DNA of 64,000 bases from Vermamoeba vermiformis. Lineage: Eukaryota; Tubulinea; Echinamoebida. The position numbers and the translations under genes are program-made. The DNA is taken from assembly GCA_045837725.1 (NCBI GenBank), contig JBEWZL010000053.1, forward strand, positions 94,782 to 158,781, in the 5' to 3' direction. How positions within the stretch are numbered: position 1 is the first letter of the stretch; every line of letters begins with the position of its first letter. The notes under the pieces are model-generated. The model saw only the letters and a program-made list of their open reading frames with translations. It searched no databases and was not told the origin of the DNA. Positions 51,045 to 63,760 of the stretch are shown here, one piece after another.

Positions 51045-53845
51045 ATGGCCAAAGATTTACAAGAAGACACCGATAAGGATTATATTAGGCTCCATGTTGG
51101 TGGTTTGTCCGCAGATGTCACAGAGAAAGATCTACGGGACAGGTATTTAATTATTATAAGGCCTAATACTACAATAAAATAATACCAATATATTAATCAA
51201 ATTATATTGACGAAGTAAGGGATTTTTTTGATTTAATTGACAAATTATTATTTTAGATTCAGCAGTTTTGGTAAGATAATGAGCATAGATGTTGTAAAGG
51301 GATACGATTGCGCATGCAGAGGATTCGCATACATCAATTTCGATAAGTCTGCCGATGTAAAGAAATGTAAGCGTAGATTCAACAAAACGAATCCTGGATC
51401 GCGATCTGACCAAGTTAATTTCCACTAGGCATATCAATTCTTGATCGAACAAGGTGGCGAGGAAATTTACTGACTATTCAGAAGGCTAATGTAGATTATA
51501 TGACAAGGTACGTTCCTAACCGATCGAATCCAAAAGAAGCGGTGCTGACATTATTACTAGACGCAATGCCGAATTAGAAGCTCGTAGAAAACGAGAGCAA
51601 GAAACTTTAGAGAAGCGAAAAGAGGCTCAGGCTACTTTAGAAGAAAATGCCGCTTCGAAAGATAAAAACGGCTTGTGGGTCGTCAATAAGCATGGCCTTG
51701 TATTGCCTGTTCTTAGAATTACTAATAATAATGGCGTAAGTACTATCATAATATTTATTATAGTACTGGTGTCCTAATATCATATTTTAGAAAATTGTCA
51801 AGATCAATCCGAACAAGTACAAGAACGCCGTAAAGAGATTGGCTGCCGATAGCTCAGGAGAAGAAGAACAACATTTTAGCGATGATGAAGTTGGCGAAGC
51901 ACCAAAGAAAATAAGCGAGGATATTGAAATTATTCCTGAAGATCAGATGGAGGTTGACGAAGAAGAAACTCCTGCTACTAAAGCGGATGTTACTTATCCA
52001 TTTAGCGACGACGAAGATGATAGAAATTATGAGAGCAGAGACGAGGATGAAGACGTTCCCGTTGGTATGTTACAGCTAGTTTCTTCGGCTAGTCGATCTA
52101 ATTTTTTTGATTTAGTTCCTGCAAATGTACAAAAAGAAAAGAAATCAGCGCTGTCAATTTTAGAACAAATGTTCCCCGAAGAGAAGGAGTTTATTCGCAA
52201 AAAAGATGCGAAGATGGAGAAGACACGTGCGATCGAGCTGAAAGAAACAGGACCAATTGGACCCGGTGTTAAAGAGGCATTGGCAAAAATCGAGGCTAAG
52301 AAAGCCGCAGAAAAGGCTGCAGCGACGGCATCAACTAAACAAGGTACGTAACTCTAAATATTTTGATCCGATCTGAAACTCAACTCAATAATTAATTCAG
52401 TTGCAAAACCTGAGCCTGTTAAAGAAGTAAAGTCTAAAGAAGTCGAGAAAAAGGTAGTAGCTGAGCCAGTCAAAGAGATCAAGACTAAAGAAGTCGAGAA
52501 AAAGCCAGTAGCTGCAGTCGAACCTGTCAAGGAAACTAAGCCGAAAGAGGCTGAGAAAAAAGCAGTGACTGAGCCCGTTAATGAGACTAAAGCCAAGGAA
52601 GTCGCCGTTGAAAAGAAATCTGAGCCTGCTCCTCAACCTATTGTAAATACTAAGAAACGAAGCCGCGAAGAGAGTAGCAGTAGTTCTTCAAGCGAAGAAG
52701 AGGGCGATAACGATGATAGCTCGAGCACGACTAGCAGCGCGAGTAGCAGCACTGAATTCTTTGAGAGCATTAAGCGTCGAAAGATCATGGAAAGTGCTCA
52801 GCAAGAGAAATCAGCCGCGGCATCAGAAAAGACTAAAGCCAAGCCAGCGGATAAAAATAGGACTAAGCCTGTCGTTCAAGAACAACCAAAAGCACAACCG
52901 CAAGTCGAAGAAAGCAAGAAAATCGAAGAAAAAGAGGAAAGCAGCAGCTCTTCGAGTGATGAGGACGAAGAGGGTAATGACAGTGACAGCGACAGCTCGA
53001 GCACGACGAGCAGCGCTAGCAGCAGCACTGAATTCTTCGAGGAAATCCGACGAAGAAAGGCATTAGAGCAGCAAGCAAAGGACGAGAAGCAGGCCGCTAA
53101 AGATAAGAAGAAAGCTAAGAAAGAGGCTGCTGTTGCCAAGCCTGTTGAGCCCGTGAAGAAAGCGGAGACAAAGAAAGAAGATGTGCAAGCTGTTGCCAAG
53201 CCTGCTGCACCTGCGACACAACAAACTCCTGCAGCCACCACTGACACCCAAAGCATGCAAGTCGATGAAGAGAATGTAAGTCCCGTGTCCTCTTTTGTGA
53301 TTGTTACTCACTAACGTGCATCCTAGGGCAAATCATGGGTGGACATTATGACTCAATACGAGACCGAGCGATTGAAGCCTGTCACAATTTTAGCCCCGAA
53401 AGCAGTGTGGAAGTTGTTCCCTGACCGTGATGACAGCGCTGCTGCAGCACCGATGGCAACCACCACGAGCGGCAATGCAATGGAAGTTGAGCCCACAGCC
53501 GCCAAGCCTGACGAGGAGGTAAGTCTGAAATACCTTTGGTTGATATAGACGTGCTAACACGTTCCTTAGAAAACGGACACAGGCGTTGCTAGCAAGGATT
53601 ACAAACCATTTTTCCCGTTCATTGGCAACGGTGAGAAGCTTATTGGTGACACTTTAGTTCGCACGAAGACTTTGTAAGTGCCTTCGTATAGTATTTGTTG
53701 TTGTATAAATTTTAATGATGTTTATGGTAGGGAGGAAATTGAGGACGAATGGAGAAGAGAAAAAGTATTCCTTACGCAAGATTACAAAAAGAAGCAGAGT
53801 ATTGCCGTTAAAAAGAGACGAAAGTTGGAGAAAAAACAGCGATAA
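51045..53845 (+). CDS. NOL8-like nucleolar RRM protein with Nopp140-like low-complexity tail
   Basis: The ATG at 51045 starts an RRM, with RNP2 RLHVGGL and RNP1 CRGFAYINF, followed by the NOL8 feature TRWRGNLLTIQKANVDY once a 55-base intron is removed. The middle carries acidic clusters and FFDLVPANVQKEKKSALSIL. The tail (52400-53270) has four EPVKE...KEVEKK repeats and two copies of an acidic-Ser block ending SSTTSSASSSTEFFE. The C-terminal end (EDEWRREKVFLTQDYKKKQ, then KKRRKLEKKQR) is conserved in NOL8 proteins. The Ser/acidic blocks are likely CK2 targets, as in Nopp140. The predicted role is nucleolar, in pre-rRNA processing. No frame changes are needed. Confidence 0.82.
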
Positions 53846-54088
53846 TAAACAATTAATTAAGCGAACGCACCGTTCTCATCGATCGCAGATCACATCTAAT
53901 CCGCTCGCAGATCGACGTTCAAAACAGCACTACGGAAGTACCCCCTCATTATAGCATTAAAATACATAAAAACACTGATTCTTTTGTTCTAGGTTTAGAT
54001 TGAATAAAGTTGATAAAAAAAAAGCAACGTGCCGAAAAATCAATGTGAACAGTTTGTGAACGAGCACTATTGCAGTACAACAAATAAT

Positions 54089-56354
54089 ATGTCAAGCAAA
54101 GAAGGTGTGATCGTTGTTGGATACGGCCGAATTGGTCAAGTCCATCTCGCGAGCGTTTTGGCGCATCCCAAGTTGTTCTTGCATACCTTGGTTGGCAAGG
54201 ATGAGACCAGATGCAAGACTGCCCTCGCTACTGCTTTGAAGCCTCACTTGAACAGAGAAGGAAAGTTGAAGGATGGTGCTACGCCAAACGCTTTCAGCGC
54301 TGATAAGTTCAAGGAACTCATCGAGAAGAACGATCCGATTTTCGAAAACGCTCGTTATATCGTCATCGCTTCTCCGACTCCTAACCACGCCGAGTTGATT
54401 GAATTGGCTTTGAAGTACAAGAAGCCCTTCCACATTCTTTGTGAGAAGCCTCTGACCACCGATCCGGCAATCAACAAAGAATTGTACGAAAAGGCACAAA
54501 AGGCTGGTGTTGCCCTCATCACTGGTAAATATTTTATAATATTTTAAAAATATTTGTGGCGAATTATAATCGATTTTTCATCCAGCGTACAACAGAAGAT
54601 TTGATCCTCACTTCATGAAGCTCAAGGAAACCGTTCAAAACAAGGCTGGCAAGGTTCAAATTTTGAGATTAACGTCAAGAGATCATCCCAGCTCCTCCTT
54701 CAGAATTCTTGGACTCTGCTGGTAAGTCGATCTGAACGCAAACCGTTACATGATCTGAACCCGAAAAAATTTAGGAACCTTTTTTGAGGATTTCAGCACT
54801 CATGATATTGATATGGCTCGTTGGTTGGTCGGCGAAGAGCCTGAAAAAGTTTGGGCTTGCGCTTCTCAACACTTGCCAGTGTTCAAGAGCAAGGGCATCG
54901 ATGACACTGCCGTCATTGTGCTCAAGTTCCCTAGCGGCTGTTTGTGCTTGATTGAGAACAGCCGTCGCACTACTTACGGCTACGACCAACGCGCTGAAGT
55001 TTTGGGCACCGCTGGCCTCGTGGTTGCCAACAATCCTAAGCGCAGTGCCGTCACTTGGCACACCAACGCCGGTGAGGTTGATGACTTGGCCGTCTATTCT
55101 TTCCCCGAGCGTTACAAGGAGGGCTACTTCAACGAGTTGGATCACTTGGTGCAAGTCGCTCATAACACCGAGAAGGCTCGCGTCAATGCTGACGATGTTA
55201 TCAACAACGCCAAGTTGTGCATGACTTGCCAAGACTCACGTGTCAAGCAAGTTGAAATCAAGGACCAACACTTGACTGAGTACCCTATCCCTGCCTTCCC
55301 CACCAAGTCCACTGGCACCGTCAACTTTGCTCTATTCGGCGTTGGTCGCATGGGCTGCGTTCGTGCTGATGCTATCATGGCCAACCCTAATGCTCGCTTG
55401 TTGGCTGTCTATGACGTCGATCAAGAACGCGCTGCTATGATTGCCAAGCAATACGGATGCAAGCACGCTGTTAACCCTGTCGATGCCATGTTGCCTGAAG
55501 TTGATGCCGTTGTTATTTGCACCACCACTGCTGCTCACTGCGAGTTGATTTTGATGGCTGCCAAGGCCAAGAAGAGCGTCTTTGTCGAGAAGCCTGTCGC
55601 TTTGTCCACCGCTGACACTGAGCTCTGCGTCAAGACTTGCCAAGAGAACGGTGTTTTCTTGTACTGTGGCTTCCACCGCCGTTCTGACGCTGAGTTCCGT
55701 CACGCTTATGAAGGTCGCTCCAAATTAGGAAGTGTCGAATTGATCCGCATTTCCAGTCGTGACGCCGCTGACCACAACTCTTTGGCTTACTTGCTCAACA
55801 GTGGCAACTACTGGTACGACAGCTTGATCCACGATTTTGATATTGCTCGCTGGATTGCTGGCTGTGATCCTGTCGAGGTGTTCAGTGTTGGCAGTGCTTC
55901 GATTCCTGAGCTCGCTGAACGTGGTGACATTGACAACGTTGTCGTTGTTCTTCGCTTCCCTAACGGCGCTATTTGCACTATCGATAACAACCGCCGCGCA
56001 GGTACGACTAATACTTACCATAGATTATTCAAATATTAATGTTGTTGTGTAGTTTATGGCTATGATCAACGCTTGGAGGTGTTCGGTGCCAACGGCATGG
56101 TTGAAGTTCACAACAAGATCCAATCCGAATTGACTTACGGTTCATTCGACGGCTTTGCTTACGACAAGACTCAAGCTGGTCTGACTCGTTACAAGGAGAC
56201 TTATGTCAACGAGACCAATCACTTCATCAACTTGATGTTGGGCGTTGAGAAGACTCCTCGTGTCTTCCACTACGACTCTGTTCGCAACGCTAAGATTGCC
56301 GACGCTGCCTTGGAGTCCTTCAAGACTGGCAAGCCTGTTGCTCTTCACTATTAA
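54089..56354 (+). CDS. Tandem fusion of two Gfo/Idh/MocA (inositol 2-dehydrogenase-like) enzymes
   Basis: The ATG at 54089 (MSSKEGVIVVGYGRIG) starts the first Rossmann domain. The first half has CEKPLTT, SRDHPAPP and the catalytic THDIDMARW. The second half starts at about 55315 (ALFGVGRMGCVRADA) and has VEKPVAL, FHRRSDAEF and IHDFDIARW, ending at 56354. Both halves keep the EKP lysine and the HD-x-D motif needed for NAD-dependent oxidation of inositol-like polyols, so both could be active. The first half is interrupted by two introns; most of the second lies in one 1.2-kb exon. Codon use is markedly GC-rich at third positions compared with neighbours, which suggests high expression. A +1 frame change is needed at CCC-A (54687-54690) within the conserved SRD-P-PP loop. 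Confidence 0.87.
54687..54690 (+). other. +1 frame change at CCC-A in the inositol-dehydrogenase fusion
   Basis: Zero frame reads SRDHP then SSSFRILGLCW. The +1 frame reads SRDHP then APPSEFLDSAG, followed after the splice by TFFEDFSTHDIDMARW.  The latter is the invariant family sequence, so the change must lie at CAT CCC AGC. Confidence 0.72.
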
Positions 56355-56467
56355 GCAAGCCACACTCTTCAGAACTACCGGATCCTCTACGAGATCCGTT
56401 CTAAGAATAAAATTCTTTGCTTCTTATATTTACAACTTTTATCGTAGACTACATGGTATTTTACAAA

Positions 56468-58293
56468 TTAGTGCAATTGAGATCGCACGTAATGGCCAGA
56501 AATCAGTGCTGCAACGATACCTCTGAAGGATCCAGTGGAATCACCGCACACCCAAATTGGCAAATGTTCTATTTTTAGCTTTGAATCTAATTCCGGGTAC
56601 CATCCGATGCCTTCTAACGTTGGTCCAATGACTTTTGCGCTTGATTTGTTGATTGTAAACTTGTCACAGAGTTTTGTCAATCCATCGATAAGCTCTTCTG
56701 CAGCTGTTTGACCGTATACTGTGTTGAATGTAGCAATAGATTCGCGATTAATACTGTTGCCGCTATGCTCGTCTTGACGAGTCTCAGGTACTAACTCTTC
56801 TAATGGCAGTTCAAAGCAGTTATCAGATCGTGCTAGACTGTGCGCCATGTGTGCCCAGATCTCATTCGCAGTTTGTTCGTTAAGCACTCGAACATTAAAT
56901 CCAATATTAGACACGCCTGTTGGCATGCAATCTGCTCGGCCTGATGCAGAGTACATTCCTAGAAAAAAAAAACAGATCCGGTCAGTACGAAATTTTAACT
57001 TTTTAGGGTTTGTCGTACCGTTAGTTTCAGAAGCAATTACTTCACCATCTTTACAGGCACAAAAGGTTCGTAGCTGAATTTGACGCCGTTGATCGACGTA
57101 AATGAACTTCGGATCGTTCAGCTGACTTTCGTTATCTTTGTATTCGCAGAAAAAACTCGCTGCAGTCTCCTGTTGAATTCTAACTCCGAATTCTACGCGT
57201 TGGAATACTTCTTTGTATTTTAATTGCTGGTTCGTACTGCCTTTTCTTGATGTGTTTCCATTGAACATTTTTTTCAAGTCCAACGGTCCAAATCGGCCTC
57301 CAGCGAAGATTAAATACCTAAAATAACAAGAGTAAGTTAATGTTGCCTTATTTGGAAGTCTTATAGCGGATAGATCTATCCTTACTTTGTCCGTACGACT
57401 TTTGTTTGGCCGGTACTTGTGTTTAGTAATGTACAAATAAGGATCGGACTATTGTCGTTGGTGTCTATACTACGTGTATGATCTAAGTGCATGGAAATAA
57501 TCTTCGTTGAAGTCACTAATGTCGTATTGGATGCAGTTCTTAAAAGTGACCGGATCAACTCCTCTCGTTGTTCTGTATTTCCGTTAGTGTTCGAATCAGA
57601 TAAATAAAGTACTTTATAGATCGTACCTAATGATAAGTAGATTGATGGGTATGGCTTATGATTCCAGCCAGATTCGTAACGGACTGGAGCAAACTCAACA
57701 GGATCTGGGAGGAACTCCGCTATACTTGGATCCTATTATATACATAATGTTAATGCGTATTTCATACTTGATCGTTGCGAAGGAGAAAAGACGGAGTTAG
57801 TTTAATTTAAGGTCTTTCGGAGATCTAGCAGTAAATCGGTTAGTACCTGTTCAACGAGCTTTTTATAAGTCCATAATACACTTGATTGCAACAGCTCAGT
57901 ATTATCAAGACTCCATAAGTTTGTTGAAGATGGGTAAAACGAGAACTTGCCATCTGAAAATAATCCAGCGCCACCTACGAATTAAAATCGCGATCAATAT
58001 TAGGAATAATAATAATTAATTATAATTACCTATTCCTTGCGTCATATCGGCAGATTTATAGCGATCCCTCAAACAGAAATTCTAAATTTAGATCCTCTTG
58101 TTAATTATTCCAAAATAACGGTTGAGGGTTTCTTTAATATGCGTTGTAATATTACCTTGCCCATATCTATTATGAGTGTTTTTAAATTATTGGATCCGTT
58201 GGTCGCTGCAAGTCCTGCAGGGCCACCGCCAACAACTAAAATGTCGTAGTCGCGTTGGATGTGCTCGAAGTCCTTCTCTATATCATCGCTCAT
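56468..58293 (-). CDS. FAD-dependent dehydrogenase, COG2509-like
   Basis: The start at 58293 (MSDDIEKDFEHIQRD) is followed at once by the dinucleotide-binding fingerprint DILVVGGGPAGLAAT. Next come GGAGLFSDGKF (about 57970), a middle exon at 57740-57390, the FAD-proximal AGGRFGPLDL (about 57290) and the C-terminal WVCGDSTGSFRGIVAALISG (about 56530). This order matches the uncharacterised FAD-dependent dehydrogenases of the COG2509 type. Substrate unknown; soluble, with no targeting signal seen. The frame is intact through all junctions. It is convergent with the inositol-dehydrogenase fusion (113 bp between stops) and divergent from the ITPase-like gene. Confidence 0.8.
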
Positions 58294-58554
58294 ATTGCTA
58301 TAGTGTTGTCAAATTAATGGTTGCTGTCTTTGTTCTTTAGAGCATCAACCGACAATAACTCGCCGAATCTGAGCTTTTTATGTCCTTCCAAACAATCGAA
58401 ATCTAGAATTCGCGAGTCTTGTATGAACTCACTAATAAAAATAATACGCAACTAAACAAGAAGAACGTTTTTTTCAAGGTTAGAATTCCGGCAAGGGCAA
58501 AAAAATAAATTTTTGTGTTTTTATCAATTGATTTTGAATTTACGAACGCATCAA

Positions 58555-60200
58555 ATGACGACTTATTATATCAGCAACAATAATATTAAATTCGCAGAAG
58601 TAAACAGACTTCTGTTGGATTCTCTCAGAAATTACGAGTTGCGAGATCTTCCTGTCGGTTCGATTTTCTCCCAAGAGACTGCTGACTCGGAACAAATATT
58701 AGAAAAAGGTGCTAAAGAGGATGTATTATCAGCATACAATTCCTTGAAGGCCCCGTGTTTTCTTGAACGCCGTTGGATCAAAACGGATTCAGGTAAGAAA
58801 GTAGCGCTCAGCACAGATTATGCGTTTGAGTGTTATTACCAATAATATTCCTAATTTTATTATGCGATCTAAATTATATTTTATAAAATAGGCAAAATTC
58901 TCGTTCACGTAACGGACCAGAATCTCGCGAGCTACAAAGACCAAACCGGCGAGCAAGTGATTGCTGTAGCCTATACTGATGGAACTGACACCAAGTTATA
59001 TACTACATCGATTAAAGGCAAATTTGTCGAACCTGCGGGCAGTTCTAAAGATATTTTGGAGTACGCTTAAATTTGAAGCTAAATTTAGATCCTCTTACTA
59101 ATTTTATCATTTAGTTGTGTATGGTTACCCGAGGGATACCAAAAGACACTTGCTATCCTCGGCGAGCACTGCGGAATTCAAAATTCTCCTTATTTGGATC
59201 TTGCAGACGACGTTAGAAAACACGTCTTTACAGGTAAGAACTTAATTGATGATGGATCTTAAAGTCATATTAATAATCTCTATAGGTTTGATGGAGATTC
59301 ACATCTTTGTTGCGCCTTTGAACGCCCCTCAAGACGTGCAGGACAAGTTCAAGAAAGATTGCAACGACAACGGCTTGAAGTGTTGCAATTTGAGACTGGA
59401 CACCGTGCACTTGGGCATGGTCGGTAAGTACAAGACTATACATAGTGAAGTAGACTAATAGGCATTAGGTGCTTTGATGAGCTCGCGTTACATTTCGGGC
59501 ACGATGAACAAGATCTGGCGCGAATCTTTCAAGGACGCTCAACTTCTTGCCAAATTAGGTAAAGACTCGGTACTAAAGTTTATCTCTTGTGCCTGCCACT
59601 GAATATGAGTACGAACAGGTTGGGATGTTATCCGAAACAAGATTGAGGCTACAGCATCGATCGAAGGCGTGCCTGTTAGCGACACTGATGCTAAAACACT
59701 GCCCAAGAAGACCTACTTTGAGTTCCATATGGTCTTCCAGAATAGCGATGGCACAACTCCCGACCCTAAAGGCATCGAGGAGGTCAAGGGTATTGCTAAG
59801 AAGTTAGAGAAGGAATGGAACATTTGCATTCCATTGTCAGGTAACAACGCATCCAGATCGCATCCAACAGATCAGACCTAACTCGTCATTTCAGAGAACT
59901 GTTTCGGTACGCAGCGATTCTTGAACATGCGCACGTATGGTATTGGCCGTGATAACGCGTTCCCTCGCTTGGAAGAGCTCGCTGAACATGTTCGTGCTGC
60001 TGGCTATCTCGTGCCCAGATTCATTCGCGAGTTTGGTGTCTACGATTCAGCGGTAAGTTAAAATAGCAATTTTGGAGTTTGGAAGCATTGCTCATGATTA
60101 CATGACGCAGGTCGAAGTAGATTGCGGTTGGTTAGAGCCGTTGAAGGTTCCTGGAGAATATTCGCCTGGATTTTTACCTCCTATTGTGTACTCTAATTAA
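58555..60200 (+). CDS. Ham1/ITPase-like domain fused to an uncharacterised C-terminal domain
   Basis: The ATG at 58555 (MTTYYISNNNIKFAEVNRLL) matches the Ham1 start [Y-x-S/T-x-N-x-x-K-x-x-E-V]. ETADSEQILEKGAKEDVLSA and, after a splice, the Ham1-type VWLPEGYQKTLAIL (about 59120) follow. This is a compact inosine-triphosphatase-like fold, but the usual acidic VEDTGL metal site is replaced by FLERRWI, so activity is doubtful. From about 59280 a second domain follows (MEIHIFVAPLNAPQDVQDKF, MSSRYISGTMNKIW, YFEFHMVFQNSDG, GYLVPRFIREFGVYDS, CGWLEP). I do not recognise this family. Nine exons, frame intact. A scaffold or modified nucleotide hydrolase are both possible. Confidence 0.68.
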
Positions 60201-60463
60201 ATATCTGCAATAATTTCAAATTCCTAAACGTGTCAAAAAACTGACAGAATCCGGTCGCGTGTTGTATTGCAAATTATTTCATTAATTAACTGAAGCACCA
60301 CGATATTACCTGCGGAAGATTCGCTGGATCGAATTGCAGGTTGCATTCGTTACTCGTACAAAGAGGTAAATCAGTTGTTTTTAAGACTTAAAACGCAAAT
60401 CAATAGAAATAAATATAATATCGTTGTCATAATAATATTTTTAAATCTAGATAGAATTACAGA

Positions 60464-63400
60464 ATGCGCTTTTCACGGATTTCGGCAACGTATTGGAACG
60501 TCGCAGCGGTATTTCTAGCAATAATGGTTCAAATAATTACAGCGCAAGTACCCGTCAATTCTACGGCGCTTTCTTCTCCTCGAACAGCAGTTTCATCTGT
60601 TTCAATTGGAGATCGAGTGTTCTTCGTTGGCGGATTCGACTTCCACCAGAAGGTTTCGAGCGACAAGATTGATATATTTGACGCCATTAATCAAACATGG
60701 GCCACTCCTCTCTCGCTTCCGAGTGCTCGAGGATTCGTGACACCTGTCGTTGTGGATCCAAATATTTATTTTCTTGCTGGAATTTCCCACGACAATCCTC
60801 CCTTTCTGTATCAGCCCTCAAACAGGTCCTTCGTTCAAATGCAAAGTGCTGGACCGACAGTTCGAGAGCCCAAACAACTTTCGCTGTTCAATTCAGTTTT
60901 GACAGTTGTTGGAACTTTCACGGTGGATTTTTACGACATGACCAGCGGCAATTGGAGTTCCAACAGCAACTTGACCGAAGTGATGATGTCATTGACCAAC
61001 GCACGGATATTTGCTTACCAACAATACGTCTTTGTCATTGGCGGCCAAGAGTTCAAAACCGACGAAATTTCATCGCACGCTTGGATCTTCAACTACAACA
61101 CGAATGAACTCATCAAATACGACAACGTGACTACAGCTAATGTCACATTCGAGTCGAGCACATACGACGTGTCCAACAACGTGTTGGTGGTGCGATTGAG
61201 TGACAGGTGTCTGCTGTATCATTTCCTCCGAAACGAGTGGCACGAAGAATTGGACGCGTTCAACATTGTCAGCTCAGTCACGCAAAATGATCTCACACAT
61301 CTATTTGGCGATAATTACGTTATTTACGATTGGATCAACCGTGCTACAATAACCAAGGGGGCTACATTTATCAAAATAGGCTTTCTCCTCAATGACACGA
61401 TTGTGTATATAATGGACGAGGCTATGGTCGTAGGAACACAAAAAACAAGCCTTCCTAACGTAAAAGTTACTGGATCCGTTCGATTTGCACAGCCCTGGTC
61501 CTCGACACTTTACACCTTCACCGACGATCAAAGTATTTATTGGTTTAACAGCCAAGATTCGAGCCTTACAATAATCCCAAACATGACAGACATCCGTTCA
61601 GTCATCGCAGACGGTGACACACTGCATGTCTTCGATTACAGCTCGAATGAAGGAGTCATGAATTGGCGCTTATTTGATCCCAGTCCCATGTCCGTAATCG
61701 TACCCCGAAAGCTCAAGTACCCAGTGGCTCCTCAAGCCCTTATCAACGGCGTATTTGTGGACCCTTATCTCGGCACGATGTCAATCACGGACTCCAATGA
61801 CATTCAATTGTTCAGCAGTCAAGGTTATATAGACATATTTACCAGTGTTATTTTCACGGCGCATGATAGCAACACATTCGTTGTCATGCAGGATGCCCCG
61901 CCACAAAACGGGCTGCAACAATACAAGAAAATGGACGTGTACAACTACGTTAATAACACTTGGACGACGAAAGATATGCCCGACGAGCTGTTTTTGCCTG
62001 CAAACAGCAAGAGATATCGCGAGACGTTCATGAATGCCGCAGGGTTCAACGACAGCATTATGGTGTGGATTTCTGGAGTATACGGAATATACGACATTAA
62101 AGCAGACAACTGGACGACATACACCAACGTAACATTAGGAACAGAAGAAAGACCAATCATGAGGACGCGATATCTTGACGCACTTCATTTTCAAACTCCG
62201 GTTATTGACGGCATTGCGTACCTTAATCACGAAGAATTCAATTATTTCTACAAATTTGCACCAGATCTGCTCTCGTGGGATAAAACAGCGCCAACGTATT
62301 CAGCCGAAGAAGATCCGTTGCTGATTCAACAACCAGTGGCGTTCAATCACACGCTGTACGTGTCCATGCGACAGAGCACGAACATCACGTACTTGTACTA
62401 CTATGACACTGCGCTCAACAGCTGGCAAGCCACTTTGTTGCCATCGCCATCGACCTTCGTGGCAATCACAGCGGCCGGAGATTTCCTCATCGCCGTTTGT
62501 TCGGACATAAAGTTGCACATTTTCTCCGTCAGACTCGGACAGTGGAACACGCAAGAGTTGGACTATGAGGTCATTCCATCAACGATCATTCATGTTGGCA
62601 ACGTCACGTTGATCGCTGGTGGCTCCACTGTATCTTCAGGCTTGTATTCGGACTCGGTGCTTGTCGTGTCAGACGACGTTGTGTTCATTGAAAAAGCACC
62701 TGCGACTCCGACCAGTACCACTAACCAGCCTTCCGATCAGCCGCAATCAACCACTGGTCTCACAGTCGGCGAGTTGGTGGCAGCGATTGTCGTTCCCGTC
62801 GTAGTAGTTCTTGCCGCAGGACTTGCTTTATTACTCATTCTGTTACGAAGACGCAAGAGAAGACAAACAACGACGACAGTTGGATTGGAACAACAGTTCA
62901 GTGAATGGTTCACACCGTTCAGTGAAATCGAGTTCAGAGAACAGTTGGGTCAAGGAGCGAACGGCCAAGTGTTCAAAGGCAAGTGGAAGAACACTGATGT
63001 TGCGTTGAAAGTGAGCATGACACAAGCGAATCAAAGTGTCATCTCCGAACTGTCGCTGATGATCAACATGCGACCTCATCCAAATGTCGTGCAACTTCTT
63101 GGCTTCAGTGTGCATCCTGAAACGAACAGTGTCATACTGATTCTCGAGTACTGCAACGGCGGATCGTTAGACAAGCAAATTATGGAAAAGAATGCGCCGG
63201 AAATGCCAATCAATCAAAAGCTTCAGTTGTTGCAAGGCATCGCTCGTGGTGTCATTCACTTGCACTCGAACAACATTGTGCATCGAGACTTGGCAGCACG
63301 CAATGTGTTGTTGCATCAAGGAGAACCAAAACTGACAGACTTTGGCATGTCACGCATTGTGGACGATCAACAACAACGAGGCACAACCAAATCAGAACTT

Positions 63401-63760
63401 GGACCCATTCGATGGATGTCACCTGAGTCACTTGGCAGCAAACAGTACTCGACCAAGTCAGGTAAGTCTTCGCATAATATATAACCTACTCTGCCAACCT
63501 CTAACGCTGCACTCTCAGATGTGTGGTCATTTGGTATTCTCATGTTTGAAGTGCTTGCACAACAAGAGCCTCACCTTGATGAAGATCCAATCGAAGTTGG
63601 ACGCAAGATCAGAGACGAAGGACTCACACCTCAACTTCCATCATCGTTGGAGTGCTTGAGTGACTTCACATCGATCATGAATCAGTGTTGTGCATTTGAT
63701 CCGAACTATCGTCCGAGTATCGAACAAGTCCTTCAAAAACTCGAGCAGATTCCTCTATAA
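60464..63760 (+). CDS. Receptor tyrosine-kinase-like protein with kelch-like propeller ectodomain
   Basis: The ATG at 60464 gives a signal peptide (FLAIMVQIITAQ) and an ectodomain of about 740 residues. It has kelch-type strands (RVFFVGGFDFH, YVFVIGGQEF) and many N-glycosylation sites. A PSDQPQSTTG stalk and a single helix (LVAAIVVPVVVVLAAGLALL, about 62775) follow, then RRRKRR. The kinase has GQGANGQVFKG, VALKVS, the tyrosine-kinase-like loop HRDLAARN, DFGMSR, and GPIRWMSPES in place of the TKL APE, all of which favour tyrosine specificity. All but the last 240 bases lie in one exon. The single intron (63463-63519) is exceptional in this intron-rich window. Confidence 0.9.

Noticed and set aside
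51366-51423. Apparent frame break after the RRM of the NOL8-like gene
   Set aside because: A normal GTAAGC...CTAG intron joins KKC to ISILDRTRWRGN in phase, so no frame change is needed here.
56450-56520. Long antisense open frames within the inositol-dehydrogenase gene and elsewhere
   Set aside because: Their open state follows from GC-rich third positions in the real gene on the other strand; no homology is visible.
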